Below, one piece after another: positions 8,137 to 16,576 of a stretch of 22,577 nucleotides of DNA. The position numbers were made by a program, and so were the translations under genes. The stretch is taken from NCBI GenBank assembly GCA_031257945.1, contig JAIRNU010000026.1, positions 1 to 22,577 of the forward strand. Direction: 5' to 3'. The notes under the pieces were generated by a model. That model was not told the DNA's origin, did not search any database, and worked only from the letters and a program-made list of their open reading frames with translations. The stretch comes from Holosporales bacterium. GTDB lineage: Bacteria; Pseudomonadota; Alphaproteobacteria; BNTO01. Numbering within the stretch: the stretch's first letter is position 1; each line of letters opens with the position of its first letter.

Positions 8137-11100
8137 TTGAAGATATTGCACATACGACGATGCGCATTTCTGTGGCATATTTGCGCGGTAGTAGGCTTGC
8201 TGGGGGCGCTTTGCCTTAGTGTTCCGGTTTTTGCTGAAAATGAAGCCGTAAAGCATATAAAATCTCTTATTGGTACGGCATTTGATGATCAGCCAGAAAC
8301 CATTTTAGGCCTTATAAACAACATTGCAGCGGCCTCTTTTACGCCAGAAGCGATGTATAACAAGAGACTGATAGGGGACCGGGCCTACAGCCTTTCCGGC
8401 GGCATGTCGCAGGATCTAGGGGATACAGCTTCTGCTATTGCCCGTGGCGAAAGCAGCCTGTTTCTGGAAATCCTGTGCTTTAAGGATCTTTTCGACGCGC
8501 TATCGGCATCGTTTGCGTTTAGTCATGTTTTATTGAACGAAATATCAGGAATCCTTGGGGCAGGAACTGATTCTATCTATGCTGATACTTTATTGGGGAA
8601 GCTAAAACAGCTGAAGTATAAAATGGAACAAGAAGAGCATGGACAGGTTGTTAATCTTATAAATGAAATACACTTCCAAATACTTAACGAAATAAAAAAA
8701 AGTATTTTTGCCGCAGTTGGATTTTTAAGCGAGGATTTTGAGGTGTTCTGTGGTTTATCATGCAATACTATCATGAAAATAAAGGGTGATAGTGCCCAAA
8801 AGCTTCAATTCGTAAAGGAAGACATAATAGCAAAAATATGTGGCTCTGGCGCAATTACTGAGCAATTAGACAATATTTTTAAAGCGCTGGTGGTTACGCG
8901 CGGGCGAGATAGTATAGCGCAGGCTATCGGGGGAATTGATGATTTTTCTGGGTTTTCTTTGCAAGCGCAATTGCAGCGTCTTATTGAAGATATTGAGGAT
9001 ATTAAGGAGATTAAGGAGATTAAGGATATCGGGGACCTTCCTACCGCACAGTTCCAAAGATTAGGTGTTTTATACCAAAATCTTTTTGGATATAAGAACT
9101 CTGTTCAATCGCGGATCCATGAGTTGTATGTAAAAATAACGCATGGTTTTTGTGAAATCAGGGATGTTATTGGGCAAATAATCGATCAGAATAACAGTAT
9201 CTTTGGGCGAATAAACGCATGCATAAAAGAATTAGAAATTAAGGATATTCTTGATGTGATTGGCACACCTAACGACCAACCTGCCGACCAACCAGAGGAA
9301 ACAAACTCCCTGATAAGCCAAATAAAATATGCTATCGCTGGTATAGAGGAAGAACACCAAGCAACAGTTTTGGCTGTTTTGGGGGAAGAGTACGCCTCTT
9401 CTCGCCTTTTCTTTGAAAATATTATGGATGCTATTTGTTTTATTAGGGATTCGCTTATGACTGCTTACCCGATACTTACCCGGGATAGTATAGCCCTTTA
9501 TCGATCAGAATTTCTGGAAAAGGAAAGTAATATAATGCAATTGGTCGGAGAAATCGTCGCTTATCCAACGTATGAAAGCGTTATTTTGGTATGCGGGCTT
9601 AAGATCGATTCCACTCAGAAGCATACCTTGTGGGGGTGCGTAAACAGCATCGTGCGGGATTTATCTAAAGAATTGAAACTGATAATAAATGATTCTGTTT
9701 TTGCGCCGCTAACAAATATCAACCAACAATACGATAATATCCTTCAAGAAGAAGCTGCGCATGTTTTAGGTATTATCGATTTTCTACTAGAATCAATGGT
9801 CGGCATAAACCATTACAAATTTTCTTGTGAGGCGTTAGTGCGCAGCCTTTTTGAAAACACAAAATTCCCGCAACTGCCTGATGAAAATGCTAATTTTGTT
9901 GATAATAGCGCAGGAAAAGCTGAACCAGGTATAATCGAGTTCCTGAACAATTTATTACTGCAAGATGCCCCTAATATAGCCGGGTTAGATATTAACGACG
10001 TCGTCTCTAAGTTAGAAAAATTCCTTAATACGCTCGCGATGCAACCTCTTGTTCGCATTTTAAAGGGGACAGAGGAGGACGGAAGCCCCACTGGTTTATT
10101 CCAAATACTGTGCGAGGTCCAGGAGAATATGCTCTCCGCCCCGCCGGATATCAAGGCTTTTTTAAAATTGATAGGAACTGAAGCCGACGAACTAACTTTA
10201 GAGACTTATCAAAACCCAACCATCTTCGGACTGTTTAACAAAATCATCGAAATCCTATCAAAAAAGGTATTTTGCTTATCAATAAATTCTTTTTTCCCGC
10301 TTATTAAGGAGATTAGCGATATACACGACACTACAACGTCGAAAAAAAATCGCATGCTGTTCCCAACGGTATCGCTTTTGCTAGAGGCGACAAGGGCGGA
10401 GGATATTACCAACAACAAGAACGTTATAGCAAACATTATTGGGAATGTAAACGATAGCAGTAATAATTACTACAAATCACTGTTTTCTCGTCTTTATTCT
10501 ATACTTGAGTTGATTTTCGTTGATTACAGTGATGCGGAGCTCAGCGACATAACAAGAATAAATTTCGATTTACTCGGAGTTGGGGGGCTTTTCCGTTATT
10601 TTTACGATACGCTCTCGGCGCAGGGGTATAAGTATTACTACGGCGGTGAACTATTAGCTTTGCTTGGTACGCCGCCGGATGTAGCTCCTGACCAATATCC
10701 ACAGGGAACAGGCTATTTTTTTGATTTATCGGAATGCCTCGCTTCTATTGTGGCAAATAAATCGCAGTATAAAACTGTTGAGAATTTGCGTAAATTTTAC
10801 GCGGGCATTAGTGAGCTGCATAAAAAACTAAGCGTTGTTTTGGCCTACGGCCCTTTTATTACTCCGCAAATATTTCGCAGTAATTTGGACGCTACATTAA
10901 ACGAATTCTTGCTAAAAGACTTGTGCGATGGGTGCAAATCCTTTGTTTCTTTTATTAATAGTTTGTGCAGTACCGTGAATAATATTCAGCACAACCTTGC
11001 GGCCTCGCCTTTCTTTGCGGATGACGCTTTTCAAGACGGGATATTCGCCGCGACAAAGGAATTCCTGGAAAGCTTGCGTGCGCCGCTTAACGCGTTGTAC

Positions 11101-13662
11101 GAAGAACAAAGCGGTTGTATTTTTACGCGGAGCGGTATACTTTCAGATATGCAAAATAAAGTCGAGTCCTTTTCTCAAAAGATCGAGAATATATGGGATG
11201 AACGGGGCCTCCAATTCGAATTGGTCCCATTTGCCACAGCGGAGAATACCGGGTGTTCGGCGCTTCCAATATGCATTGAAGAGCTTGCTAAAATTATTAG
11301 TAAAATAGCTGTAAGTTTTTCTGCCGTGGATATAGTACAGAACACAAGTAACCAAGCACACGATATTAATGAGATAATTACTAGTTTAAAAGATATCCAA
11401 CAGTTAATCGCGATTCACCCCAACAGCTGCCCTTTTTGTAAGGGTTTTTCGTATGACGGATTGATCGGGAGCATCAAGAATATGAAGAATGAATTGGAAA
11501 TATTACAAGGGGCGAAGGATAGTTTTTATACAGCTCGGATAGTACAACAGCTTCACCAAATATCATATGGACTTAAAAAAATCAGTGATAGTTGTCCGAT
11601 TTTGTTTCACCATAAGCAGATTCTTCGGCTTCTTGAAGATGACGCGTTTTACGACATGATGCGTCTTTTGTCAGATAACGTAGTGGAGGTGGCGGGAAGT
11701 ATAGCAGAAATATCCGACGCAATCTCCAATGATTATTTATTTTCGGAAGATACTATACAAAATGCTAGTGACATTAACGATTGTATCGCGCAAATATACC
11801 AATGCATTCAGGACTTTTTTCAGCTGCCTGGGACGGGCGGCGGTTCAGCCATTCCCATCCTGCCACAAAATCAAGATAATATTAGGCAAATATTTGGGGC
11901 GATCAATTCATCCCTATCAAATATTTTTCTTTTTTGGGATGGGTTTTATACTGCCGCTCAGGAAACTAGTCTTTTTGGAAACGGGTGGATGCTAGAAATA
12001 TTAGGCATTATTGATGAGGCGGTAAAAGGGATCACGACAGGATTAAGCGGGCTCTCGTCTTCCGATTTTTTTAAAGACGATGTATTAGTACAGACGATAA
12101 ATATTACGCAAAGTATAAGTGAAACTATTACTGGGCTATGTGATGCTTTCGAACATGCCTGCCCGCAGCGCTTTTTGTCAAAAATGAATGGAATTTCCCA
12201 AAATACCGCGATGTTTTCTCAAATTTTGCAGCAAATCCCGTATACCTTGATTTTCGATACCCCCGATGCGGTGGAACTTTTACTGCTAGAAATATTTGAT
12301 AGTATTGCCTTGTTCTTCCGCTCGGAACGCTGTGATGATGGGAATAAATACTGCCCGCACATAGTTTACGATAAGAAAATACTGGAACTAGAAGAATTAA
12401 CAACTAGGCTAAAAACCGCACTCCTCGATTTTTGTGCAGCAAATGGCGTGGTTTTGGCGGATTTTTCTGTGGAGGGGAGTAATTCTTTTTATGATCAAGT
12501 ACAGCTTATTGCGACGTCTATTAGCGATATCAATGGCTATATTAACGGTTTTGTGGACGAGGCTCGTACATCCCAAAGGTGCCGCAAAAGCCTCATTCTA
12601 ACATTGCAAAACCTTGCGGATTTATGTCCTATGGTGCGGCAAAGCTTGCTTTCGTCGCAGGAATTCTTGGCAAGTACGCCGATATGTTTATTCCGGGATA
12701 TTAGCAGTGAAGATGGAGGGGTGGATTTACTACCATTCCTACCTATTTTTGATGACTTACATGCTTCTATATTGCGTATAATATCTACCCAAATGGGGAG
12801 TGATTGCTTTGCAGGAGTTAAGCCGTTGCTGGGAGAAATAAGTATTTGCATCCGTGCAGTGCAAGATTCGATTACTTCTCTTACTGATCTTTATACTGCG
12901 CAGGCCTTTTTTGACAATACAAAGCAGGGGTTAATACTTTTGGTTGCTGATATTCAAAATATTCTAGATTTCTTTGCCGCTATAACAGACGAGGCTATAT
13001 GCGTTTACGATGTACTCCCTCTTGTTTCGGCGATATTTGATCATTGGCTTGGCGGGAATTATGCTATTTCGCACGCCGCCTCTTCGTTCGCCCAAAAATT
13101 TGATGAAAACAACGAAACCGCTGATGATCCGTGCAGTTTGCGCGCTATCTTCGAGCAGCTCAAACAATTGACCAATACCATAGCCCTTCACGATGATAGT
13201 TACTTGATAACAGCCGACTCGCAACTTTTTGATTCGATATTTAATATTGCGGATTTATTAAAGGTTCTTTCTTTACGATTAGTAAGTTTATCGAAAGTCA
13301 TCCAAGAGTATTGGGGCAATATCATTTGCGCTAAAACACTGGAATCTACTGATGTTGCTGAAGCAATTGATGCTATAGGAATGGCTTTGGATACCTTATC
13401 CGGCTATATCGAAAACAAAGCAAAAAGCACGATTGCAAAGGGCTTTTGGGGCAAATGTGAACAGCGTGAAACCAATGTTACGGAGTCATTGGTAGGAACT
13501 GGCGGCGGGGTAAAAGATTGGCTGCCGGCTATGATCACACTCAACAATGATGCCTTAAAAGAGTTAAAAATGCTTGGAGCGCGTTTTGTCCCGGCGGTTA
13601 GAGTGAATTATGACGTAAATGACGGCATAATCGTTAAGTCAGGATTGAGCCCAGCCAGCTAA
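8137..13662 (+). CDS. Giant exported repeat protein 2, related in style to the 2213-7171 product
   Basis: This 1841-residue protein is of no family I recognise. It starts with TTG at 8137, directly after an in-frame TAA. No in-frame ATG, GTG or CTG lies before the hydrophobic segment except a TTG at 8146 and codons inside it. Residues 1-33 form a signal peptide ending VPVFA. The first half repeats a Gly-Thr/Pro-x-Asp...Thr-hydrophobic-x-Gly motif (LIGTAFDDQPETILGLI near 44, VIGTPNDQP near 374, LIGTEADELT near 678, LLGTPPDVAP near 842). The same motif style is in the divergent giant protein. The second half (from about 930) has Cys-containing helical units (NSCPFCKGF, SCPILF, ACPQRF, KYCPHIVY). 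A hairpin terminator follows the stop. The two genes are probably paralogues, but I cannot align them formally. It is likely periplasmic or surface-located; the role is unknown. Confidence 0.85.
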   Translation: MKILHIRRCAFLWHICAVVGLLGALCLSVPVFAENEAVKHIKSLIGTAFDDQPETILGLINNIAAASFTPEAMYNKRLIGDRAYSLSGGMSQDLGDTASAIARGESSLFLEILCFKDLFDALSASFAFSHVLLNEISGILGAGTDSIYADTLLGKLKQLKYKMEQEEHGQVVNLINEIHFQILNEIKKSIFAAVGFLSEDFEVFCGLSCNTIMKIKGDSAQKLQFVKEDIIAKICGSGAITEQLDNIFKALVVTRGRDSIAQAIGGIDDFSGFSLQAQLQRLIEDIEDIKEIKEIKDIGDLPTAQFQRLGVLYQNLFGYKNSVQSRIHELYVKITHGFCEIRDVIGQIIDQNNSIFGRINACIKELEIKDILDVIGTPNDQPADQPEETNSLISQIKYAIAGIEEEHQATVLAVLGEEYASSRLFFENIMDAICFIRDSLMTAYPILTRDSIALYRSEFLEKESNIMQLVGEIVAYPTYESVILVCGLKIDSTQKHTLWGCVNSIVRDLSKELKLIINDSVFAPLTNINQQYDNILQEEAAHVLGIIDFLLESMVGINHYKFSCEALVRSLFENTKFPQLPDENANFVDNSAGKAEPGIIEFLNNLLLQDAPNIAGLDINDVVSKLEKFLNTLAMQPLVRILKGTEEDGSPTGLFQILCEVQENMLSAPPDIKAFLKLIGTEADELTLETYQNPTIFGLFNKIIEILSKKVFCLSINSFFPLIKEISDIHDTTTSKKNRMLFPTVSLLLEATRAEDITNNKNVIANIIGNVNDSSNNYYKSLFSRLYSILELIFVDYSDAELSDITRINFDLLGVGGLFRYFYDTLSAQGYKYYYGGELLALLGTPPDVAPDQYPQGTGYFFDLSECLASIVANKSQYKTVENLRKFYAGISELHKKLSVVLAYGPFITPQIFRSNLDATLNEFLLKDLCDGCKSFVSFINSLCSTVNNIQHNLAASPFFADDAFQDGIFAATKEFLESLRAPLNALYEEQSGCIFTRSGILSDMQNKVESFSQKIENIWDERGLQFELVPFATAENTGCSALPICIEELAKIISKIAVSFSAVDIVQNTSNQAHDINEIITSLKDIQQLIAIHPNSCPFCKGFSYDGLIGSIKNMKNELEILQGAKDSFYTARIVQQLHQISYGLKKISDSCPILFHHKQILRLLEDDAFYDMMRLLSDNVVEVAGSIAEISDAISNDYLFSEDTIQNASDINDCIAQIYQCIQDFFQLPGTGGGSAIPILPQNQDNIRQIFGAINSSLSNIFLFWDGFYTAAQETSLFGNGWMLEILGIIDEAVKGITTGLSGLSSSDFFKDDVLVQTINITQSISETITGLCDAFEHACPQRFLSKMNGISQNTAMFSQILQQIPYTLIFDTPDAVELLLLEIFDSIALFFRSERCDDGNKYCPHIVYDKKILELEELTTRLKTALLDFCAANGVVLADFSVEGSNSFYDQVQLIATSISDINGYINGFVDEARTSQRCRKSLILTLQNLADLCPMVRQSLLSSQEFLASTPICLFRDISSEDGGVDLLPFLPIFDDLHASILRIISTQMGSDCFAGVKPLLGEISICIRAVQDSITSLTDLYTAQAFFDNTKQGLILLVADIQNILDFFAAITDEAICVYDVLPLVSAIFDHWLGGNYAISHAASSFAQKFDENNETADDPCSLRAIFEQLKQLTNTIALHDDSYLITADSQLFDSIFNIADLLKVLSLRLVSLSKVIQEYWGNIICAKTLESTDVAEAIDAIGMALDTLSGYIENKAKSTIAKGFWGKCEQRETNVTESLVGTGGGVKDWLPAMITLNNDALKELKMLGARFVPAVRVNYDVNDGIIVKSGLSPAS

Positions 13663-13699
13663 AAATTTCTGATTTTTGAGCGCTAACTCATGACTTTAC

Positions 13700-13728
13700 A
13701 AGGCGAAGTCGTTGAAACTTCGCCTTTT
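13700..13728 (+). terminator. Rho-independent terminator after giant gene 2
   Basis: AAGGCGAAG (13700-13708) pairs perfectly with CTTCGCCTT (13718-13726) across a 9-nt loop, and the 3' arm runs into TTTT. It lies 38 bp past the stop codon at 13662. Confidence 0.75.
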
Positions 13729-13738
13729 GACAGCTAAG

Positions 13739-13792
13739 CCCTGTTGGTTTCCTTGAGGCATTTACGCCAATTTGAGATAGATTCCAACAGGG
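13739..13792. repeat. 54-bp segment with 9-bp inverted ends
   Basis: CCCTGTTGG (13739-13747) and CCAACAGGG (13784-13792) are perfect inverted repeats around a 36-bp centre. It could be a very short palindromic element, or a second structure between two converging transcripts. The ends are not the same as those of the 144-bp element. Confidence 0.4.
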
Positions 13793-13832
13793 TCGTTCCT
13801 ACAATTTACTGTACGAAACAACATTTAGAACG

Positions 13833-14129
13833 TTATTGTTGAGGAGGGAACATTCCCTGTGGCGGCATTCCCTGCGGTGCATTTGGATCGGACTGTCCAG
13901 GGAACCCTTGCCCAGGTACTCCGGGTTGTCCAGGCTGTCCAGGGAACCCTTGCCCAGGCATTCCACCGAATCCACCCTGAAGGTTTGGATCACCGTACTG
14001 TCCTTGTGGCGGACATTGCCCATTTGGGCATTGGGGGAACTGCCCGGTACCAAAAGTCATAGACGGAGCTATAACGCCAAAAGCAGCACTAAAAAGGACT
14101 AACTTTTTTAATAATTTATTGCTGTACAT
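13833..14129 (-). CDS. Small exported Pro/Gly/Gln-rich protein
   Basis: I start at the ATG at 14129 because AGGA lies about 6 nt upstream and the first residues (MYSNKLLKKLVLFSAAFGV) make a good signal peptide. The frame stays open further upstream but there overlaps the promoter. The 98-residue product is low-complexity after residue 27: GQFPQCPNGQCPPQGQ, then two copies of PGQGFPGQ separated by PGQPGV, then an NAPQGMPPQGMFPPQQ end. It is loosely collagen-like but not a strict Gly-X-Y run. The repeat is also visible in DNA: a 24-bp block at 13893-13916 recurs exactly at 13935-13958, so repeat number could vary. It has two Cys residues. I do not recognise the family. A surface or matrix role is possible. 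Confidence 0.7.
   Translation of the reverse strand: MYSNKLLKKLVLFSAAFGVIAPSMTFGTGQFPQCPNGQCPPQGQYGDPNLQGGFGGMPGQGFPGQPGQPGVPGQGFPGQSDPNAPQGMPPQGMFPPQQ
13893..13958. repeat. 24-bp direct repeat within the Pro/Gly/Gln-rich gene
   Basis: Positions 13893-13916 and 13935-13958 are identical (the block begins CTGTCCAGGGAACC). They are 42 bp apart, which equals 14 codons, so unequal recombination or slippage would keep the reading frame. Confidence 0.8.
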
Positions 14130-14166
14130 TGTAATCCTACTAAGTATAAATTTATCTACTGTATTC

Positions 14167-14195
14167 ATAATATAAGTAAAATGAAGAGAAGTCAA
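14167..14195 (-). promoter_or_regulatory. Strong sigma70-type promoter of the Pro/Gly/Gln-rich gene
   Basis: On the minus strand TTGACT (14195-14190), a 17-bp spacer and TATTAT (14172-14167) match the consensus in 5/6 and 5/6 positions. The expected transcript start near 14160 leaves a leader of about 30 nt before the ATG at 14129. This is the clearest promoter in the window. Confidence 0.7.
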
Positions 14196-14316
14196 GTATA
14201 TTATTTTCTTACATGTGTTTGATCTTGGACAGGCTTTCAAACTACTGGTATACCACCACGAAATATAATAATATGGTAACCAGAAACGTTGTGTTTGTGC
14301 AAAAGAAGAGGGTGCC

Positions 14317-15225
14317 ATGAGGGATTTTGTCTTAAGGTGTATGTTTAGTGCGAAGAGAAGTGCTGTTATTTTATTTTATTTGCTGGCAGTAATGCCGTCG
14401 TCTCAACTGTATTCGTTTGGTTGGGCTAGGGACAATGTTAATCGCTTTGTAACTTACCTAGAAAGTTTGAGGACGCCTTATGTCCAACCCCCACTAGGCC
14501 AAGTCGCTATTAGTCCTGGTTGCCCTTTTGGTGCAGTTATGCAGCCGCAACCACAGAGACTGCCACCACGGGTGTCACTAGGTGAAAATTATGAAGTTGT
14601 GCCGTTAGGCGATATTCCTCATGCGTCGCATTCTTGTTGGTTCGCTTCTATTATACGCCTTGGCGCAAGTAACAGCGGGCTTTTTTCGGGTATTTGTGCG
14701 ACTTGTCCCGTGTTAGGAGAAGTGGTAGAGGAGTTGGCGCGTGGAACCTTTGATAGAGCGGCTGTCGATAGGTTCGTACGTGACTGGGGACGGTTCGTTA
14801 TAGACCATGCTACAAATGATGATACGCGGATAATGGGCCAACAAATGTTAGAACGACAAGATGTTGAAGTTCCGCAACTGTTTTACCACCTAATCACTCG
14901 AATCCCTGAATACTGTGGAGTAGCTAGTCCTGACGGGGATACCTTATCTACAGTAGATTGGGATAAACCAGTATTATTCGTGTATGGTACGGGCCTTTAC
15001 GACGTAGACTATCTGGCATTAGCTCAGAGGGGATATATGCTAGTCGCTACTCTGCATTATATGAGGTATGAAAAAGGCGGGCGGGAGTACGGCCATTGGA
15101 TTGTTTGTGTTCGGAACCAAAATGGAGAATGGGAGCTTCGGAACGACATGCGCTCCACGTCAATAATCCCCAATCCTTTTGCTGCTCCAGGGACCGTGAC
15201 GGCAGTTATCATGGCTCGCCAGTAA
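14317..15225 (+). CDS. Exported ubiquitin-specific-protease-like cysteine protease (predicted effector)
   Basis: The product is 302 residues. The ATG at 14317 has GAGGG 4 nt upstream. Residues 1-33 are a basic start plus a hydrophobic stretch (AVILFYLLAVMPSS), so export is likely. Two boxes match the papain-fold USP (C19) pattern. The Cys box HSCWFASIIRLG has Cys107 followed by Trp, as in NTCWLNS. The His box YGHWIVCVRNQNGEWELRND has His260, then Gly-x-Trp and an Asn/Asp pair (276-277), as in GHY...GxWxxFND. Length and spacing (about 150 residues between Cys and His) suit a minimal deubiquitinase. Other papain-like families remain possible because overall similarity is low. If active, it would act on host ubiquitin, since bacteria lack it. 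TATAAT at 14264-14269 could be its -10 box, but I see no good -35. Confidence 0.6.
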   Translation: MRDFVLRCMFSAKRSAVILFYLLAVMPSSQLYSFGWARDNVNRFVTYLESLRTPYVQPPLGQVAISPGCPFGAVMQPQPQRLPPRVSLGENYEVVPLGDIPHASHSCWFASIIRLGASNSGLFSGICATCPVLGEVVEELARGTFDRAAVDRFVRDWGRFVIDHATNDDTRIMGQQMLERQDVEVPQLFYHLITRIPEYCGVASPDGDTLSTVDWDKPVLFVYGTGLYDVDYLALAQRGYMLVATLHYMRYEKGGREYGHWIVCVRNQNGEWELRNDMRSTSIIPNPFAAPGTVTAVIMARQ

Positions 15226-15240
15226 TAATTCAACCGCTGT

Positions 15241-15264
15241 GAGGGCTGCTAAATCGCAGCCCTC
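15241..15264. terminator. Hairpin between converging genes, likely shared terminator
   Basis: GAGGGCTGC (15241-15249) and GCAGCCCTC (15256-15264) form a perfect 9-bp stem with a 6-nt loop. It sits between the protease-like gene (ends 15225) and serS (ends 15265), which converge. Neither side has a long T-tract, so efficiency is uncertain. Confidence 0.55.
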
Positions 15265-16563
15265 TCACTGGTCAAAAAAACCAAGCCCCCTCTCTTCATC
15301 CCTACGAATAACATCCTGCCCGTTCATATACTTTCGTAGGGCCTCTGGAACTACGATAGATCCATCTTTTCGCTGATAATTCTCCATTATTGCTAGTACC
15401 GTCCTTCCAACCGCCAACCCAGAGCCATTCAGCGTGCAAACGAAATTCGTTTTGTTGTTAGCGTCACTGTACTTCGCTTTCATTCTGCGGGCCTGGAAAT
15501 CCCCACACATAGAGCAGCTAGAGATCTCTCTGTATTTGTTTTGTCCTGGAAGCCATACCTCTATATCGTACGTCTTTTTGGACGCAAATCCCATATCGCC
15601 GGTACATAAACAAACAACGCGATACGGTAATTCCAGCTTCTTTAAGATATTTTCAGCGGCGGCCGTCATGCGCTCATGCTCTTGCCTCTCTTGCTCTGGC
15701 GTAGTAATGCTAACCAATTCAACTTTGCTAAATTGGCGTAACCTAAATATCCCCTGCATATCGCGCCCGGCAGAACCAGCTTCAGAACGGAAACACTGCG
15801 TATACGCAGTAATTCTGAGAGGCAAATCCTTTCCTTGCACGACCTCATCCCTTACCAAATTAGTAAGAGCAACCTCAGCCGTTGGTATAAGCCAAAAATT
15901 ATCGACTGTTTGGAATTGGTCGAGCCTGAACTTCGGTAATTGGGCTGTTCCGTACATTACCTCCTCTTTAACCAATTGAGGCACATAAATTTCTTTATAC
16001 CCATACTCCGCTACATGCGTATCGAGCATAATTTGCGCAACTGCCCTTTCTAAATGAGCAAGAGCGCCAATTAACAGGGCAAACCGACTACCGGAAATTT
16101 TTACAGCCCTTTCCGTGTTCAGCAGGCCCAGCTCCTCGCCAAGAACGTAATGTTCCTTAGGGGGGAAGTCGAATTTTGGCTGTTCCCCCCACCGTCGAAG
16201 CTCTAGGTTGTCGTTTTCATCCTTCCCAATAACGCACGTTTCATCAGGGATGTTGGGAAGCTCCGACATCTTCTCATTAAACTGCGCCTGGAGGCTTTCT
16301 TCCTCTGCTTCCTTAATGCTTAAAAGGTCGCGCAGCCTAGCTCCCTCCTCGATAATCTCCTCTTTCGAACGACCCTGCGCAGAGCTTTGTATTAACGCTG
16401 CATTCAGGTTCTTTTGCTGGCGGATTTCCTGCGTAGCTGTGATTGCCGCGCGCAAAGCCATATCTAAATCCAATATTTCTTTGGCGATTGGGGATTTGCC
16501 TCTAGCAACCATCGCCTTATCAAGAGCTTCTGGATTTTCTCTAATAAATTTTATATCAAGCAT
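15265..16563 (-). CDS. serS: Seryl-tRNA synthetase
   Basis: SerS charges tRNA-Ser (and tRNA-Sec where present) with serine in the cytoplasm. The 432-residue length is standard. The N-terminal coiled-coil arm that grips the tRNA spans about 28-100. The class II catalytic core follows: motif 1 near 188-198 (GYKEIYVPQLV), the TAE loop at 228-230, motif 2 near 258-283 (FRSEAGSAGRD...FRLRQFSKVE) and motif 3 near 379-396 (GSGLAVGRTVLAIMENY). AAGGGAG lies 11 nt upstream of the ATG. It follows aroK after 13 bp on the same strand, so the two are probably co-transcribed. No damage is visible. Confidence 0.97.
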   Translation of the reverse strand: MLDIKFIRENPEALDKAMVARGKSPIAKEILDLDMALRAAITATQEIRQQKNLNAALIQSSAQGRSKEEIIEEGARLRDLLSIKEAEEESLQAQFNEKMSELPNIPDETCVIGKDENDNLELRRWGEQPKFDFPPKEHYVLGEELGLLNTERAVKISGSRFALLIGALAHLERAVAQIMLDTHVAEYGYKEIYVPQLVKEEVMYGTAQLPKFRLDQFQTVDNFWLIPTAEVALTNLVRDEVVQGKDLPLRITAYTQCFRSEAGSAGRDMQGIFRLRQFSKVELVSITTPEQERQEHERMTAAAENILKKLELPYRVVCLCTGDMGFASKKTYDIEVWLPGQNKYREISSCSMCGDFQARRMKAKYSDANNKTNFVCTLNGSGLAVGRTVLAIMENYQRKDGSIVVPEALRKYMNGQDVIRRDEERGLGFFDQ

Positions 16564-16576
16564 AATGCTATCTCCC

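Noticed and set aside
13833..14129. True collagen-like protein
   Set aside because: The PGQ repeats do not keep a strict Gly at every third residue over a useful length.
14130..14318. Upstream extension of the Pro/Gly/Gln-rich protein to 161 residues
   Set aside because: It would include the near-consensus promoter and put the signal peptide in the middle. The ATG at 14129 has a ribosome-binding site.
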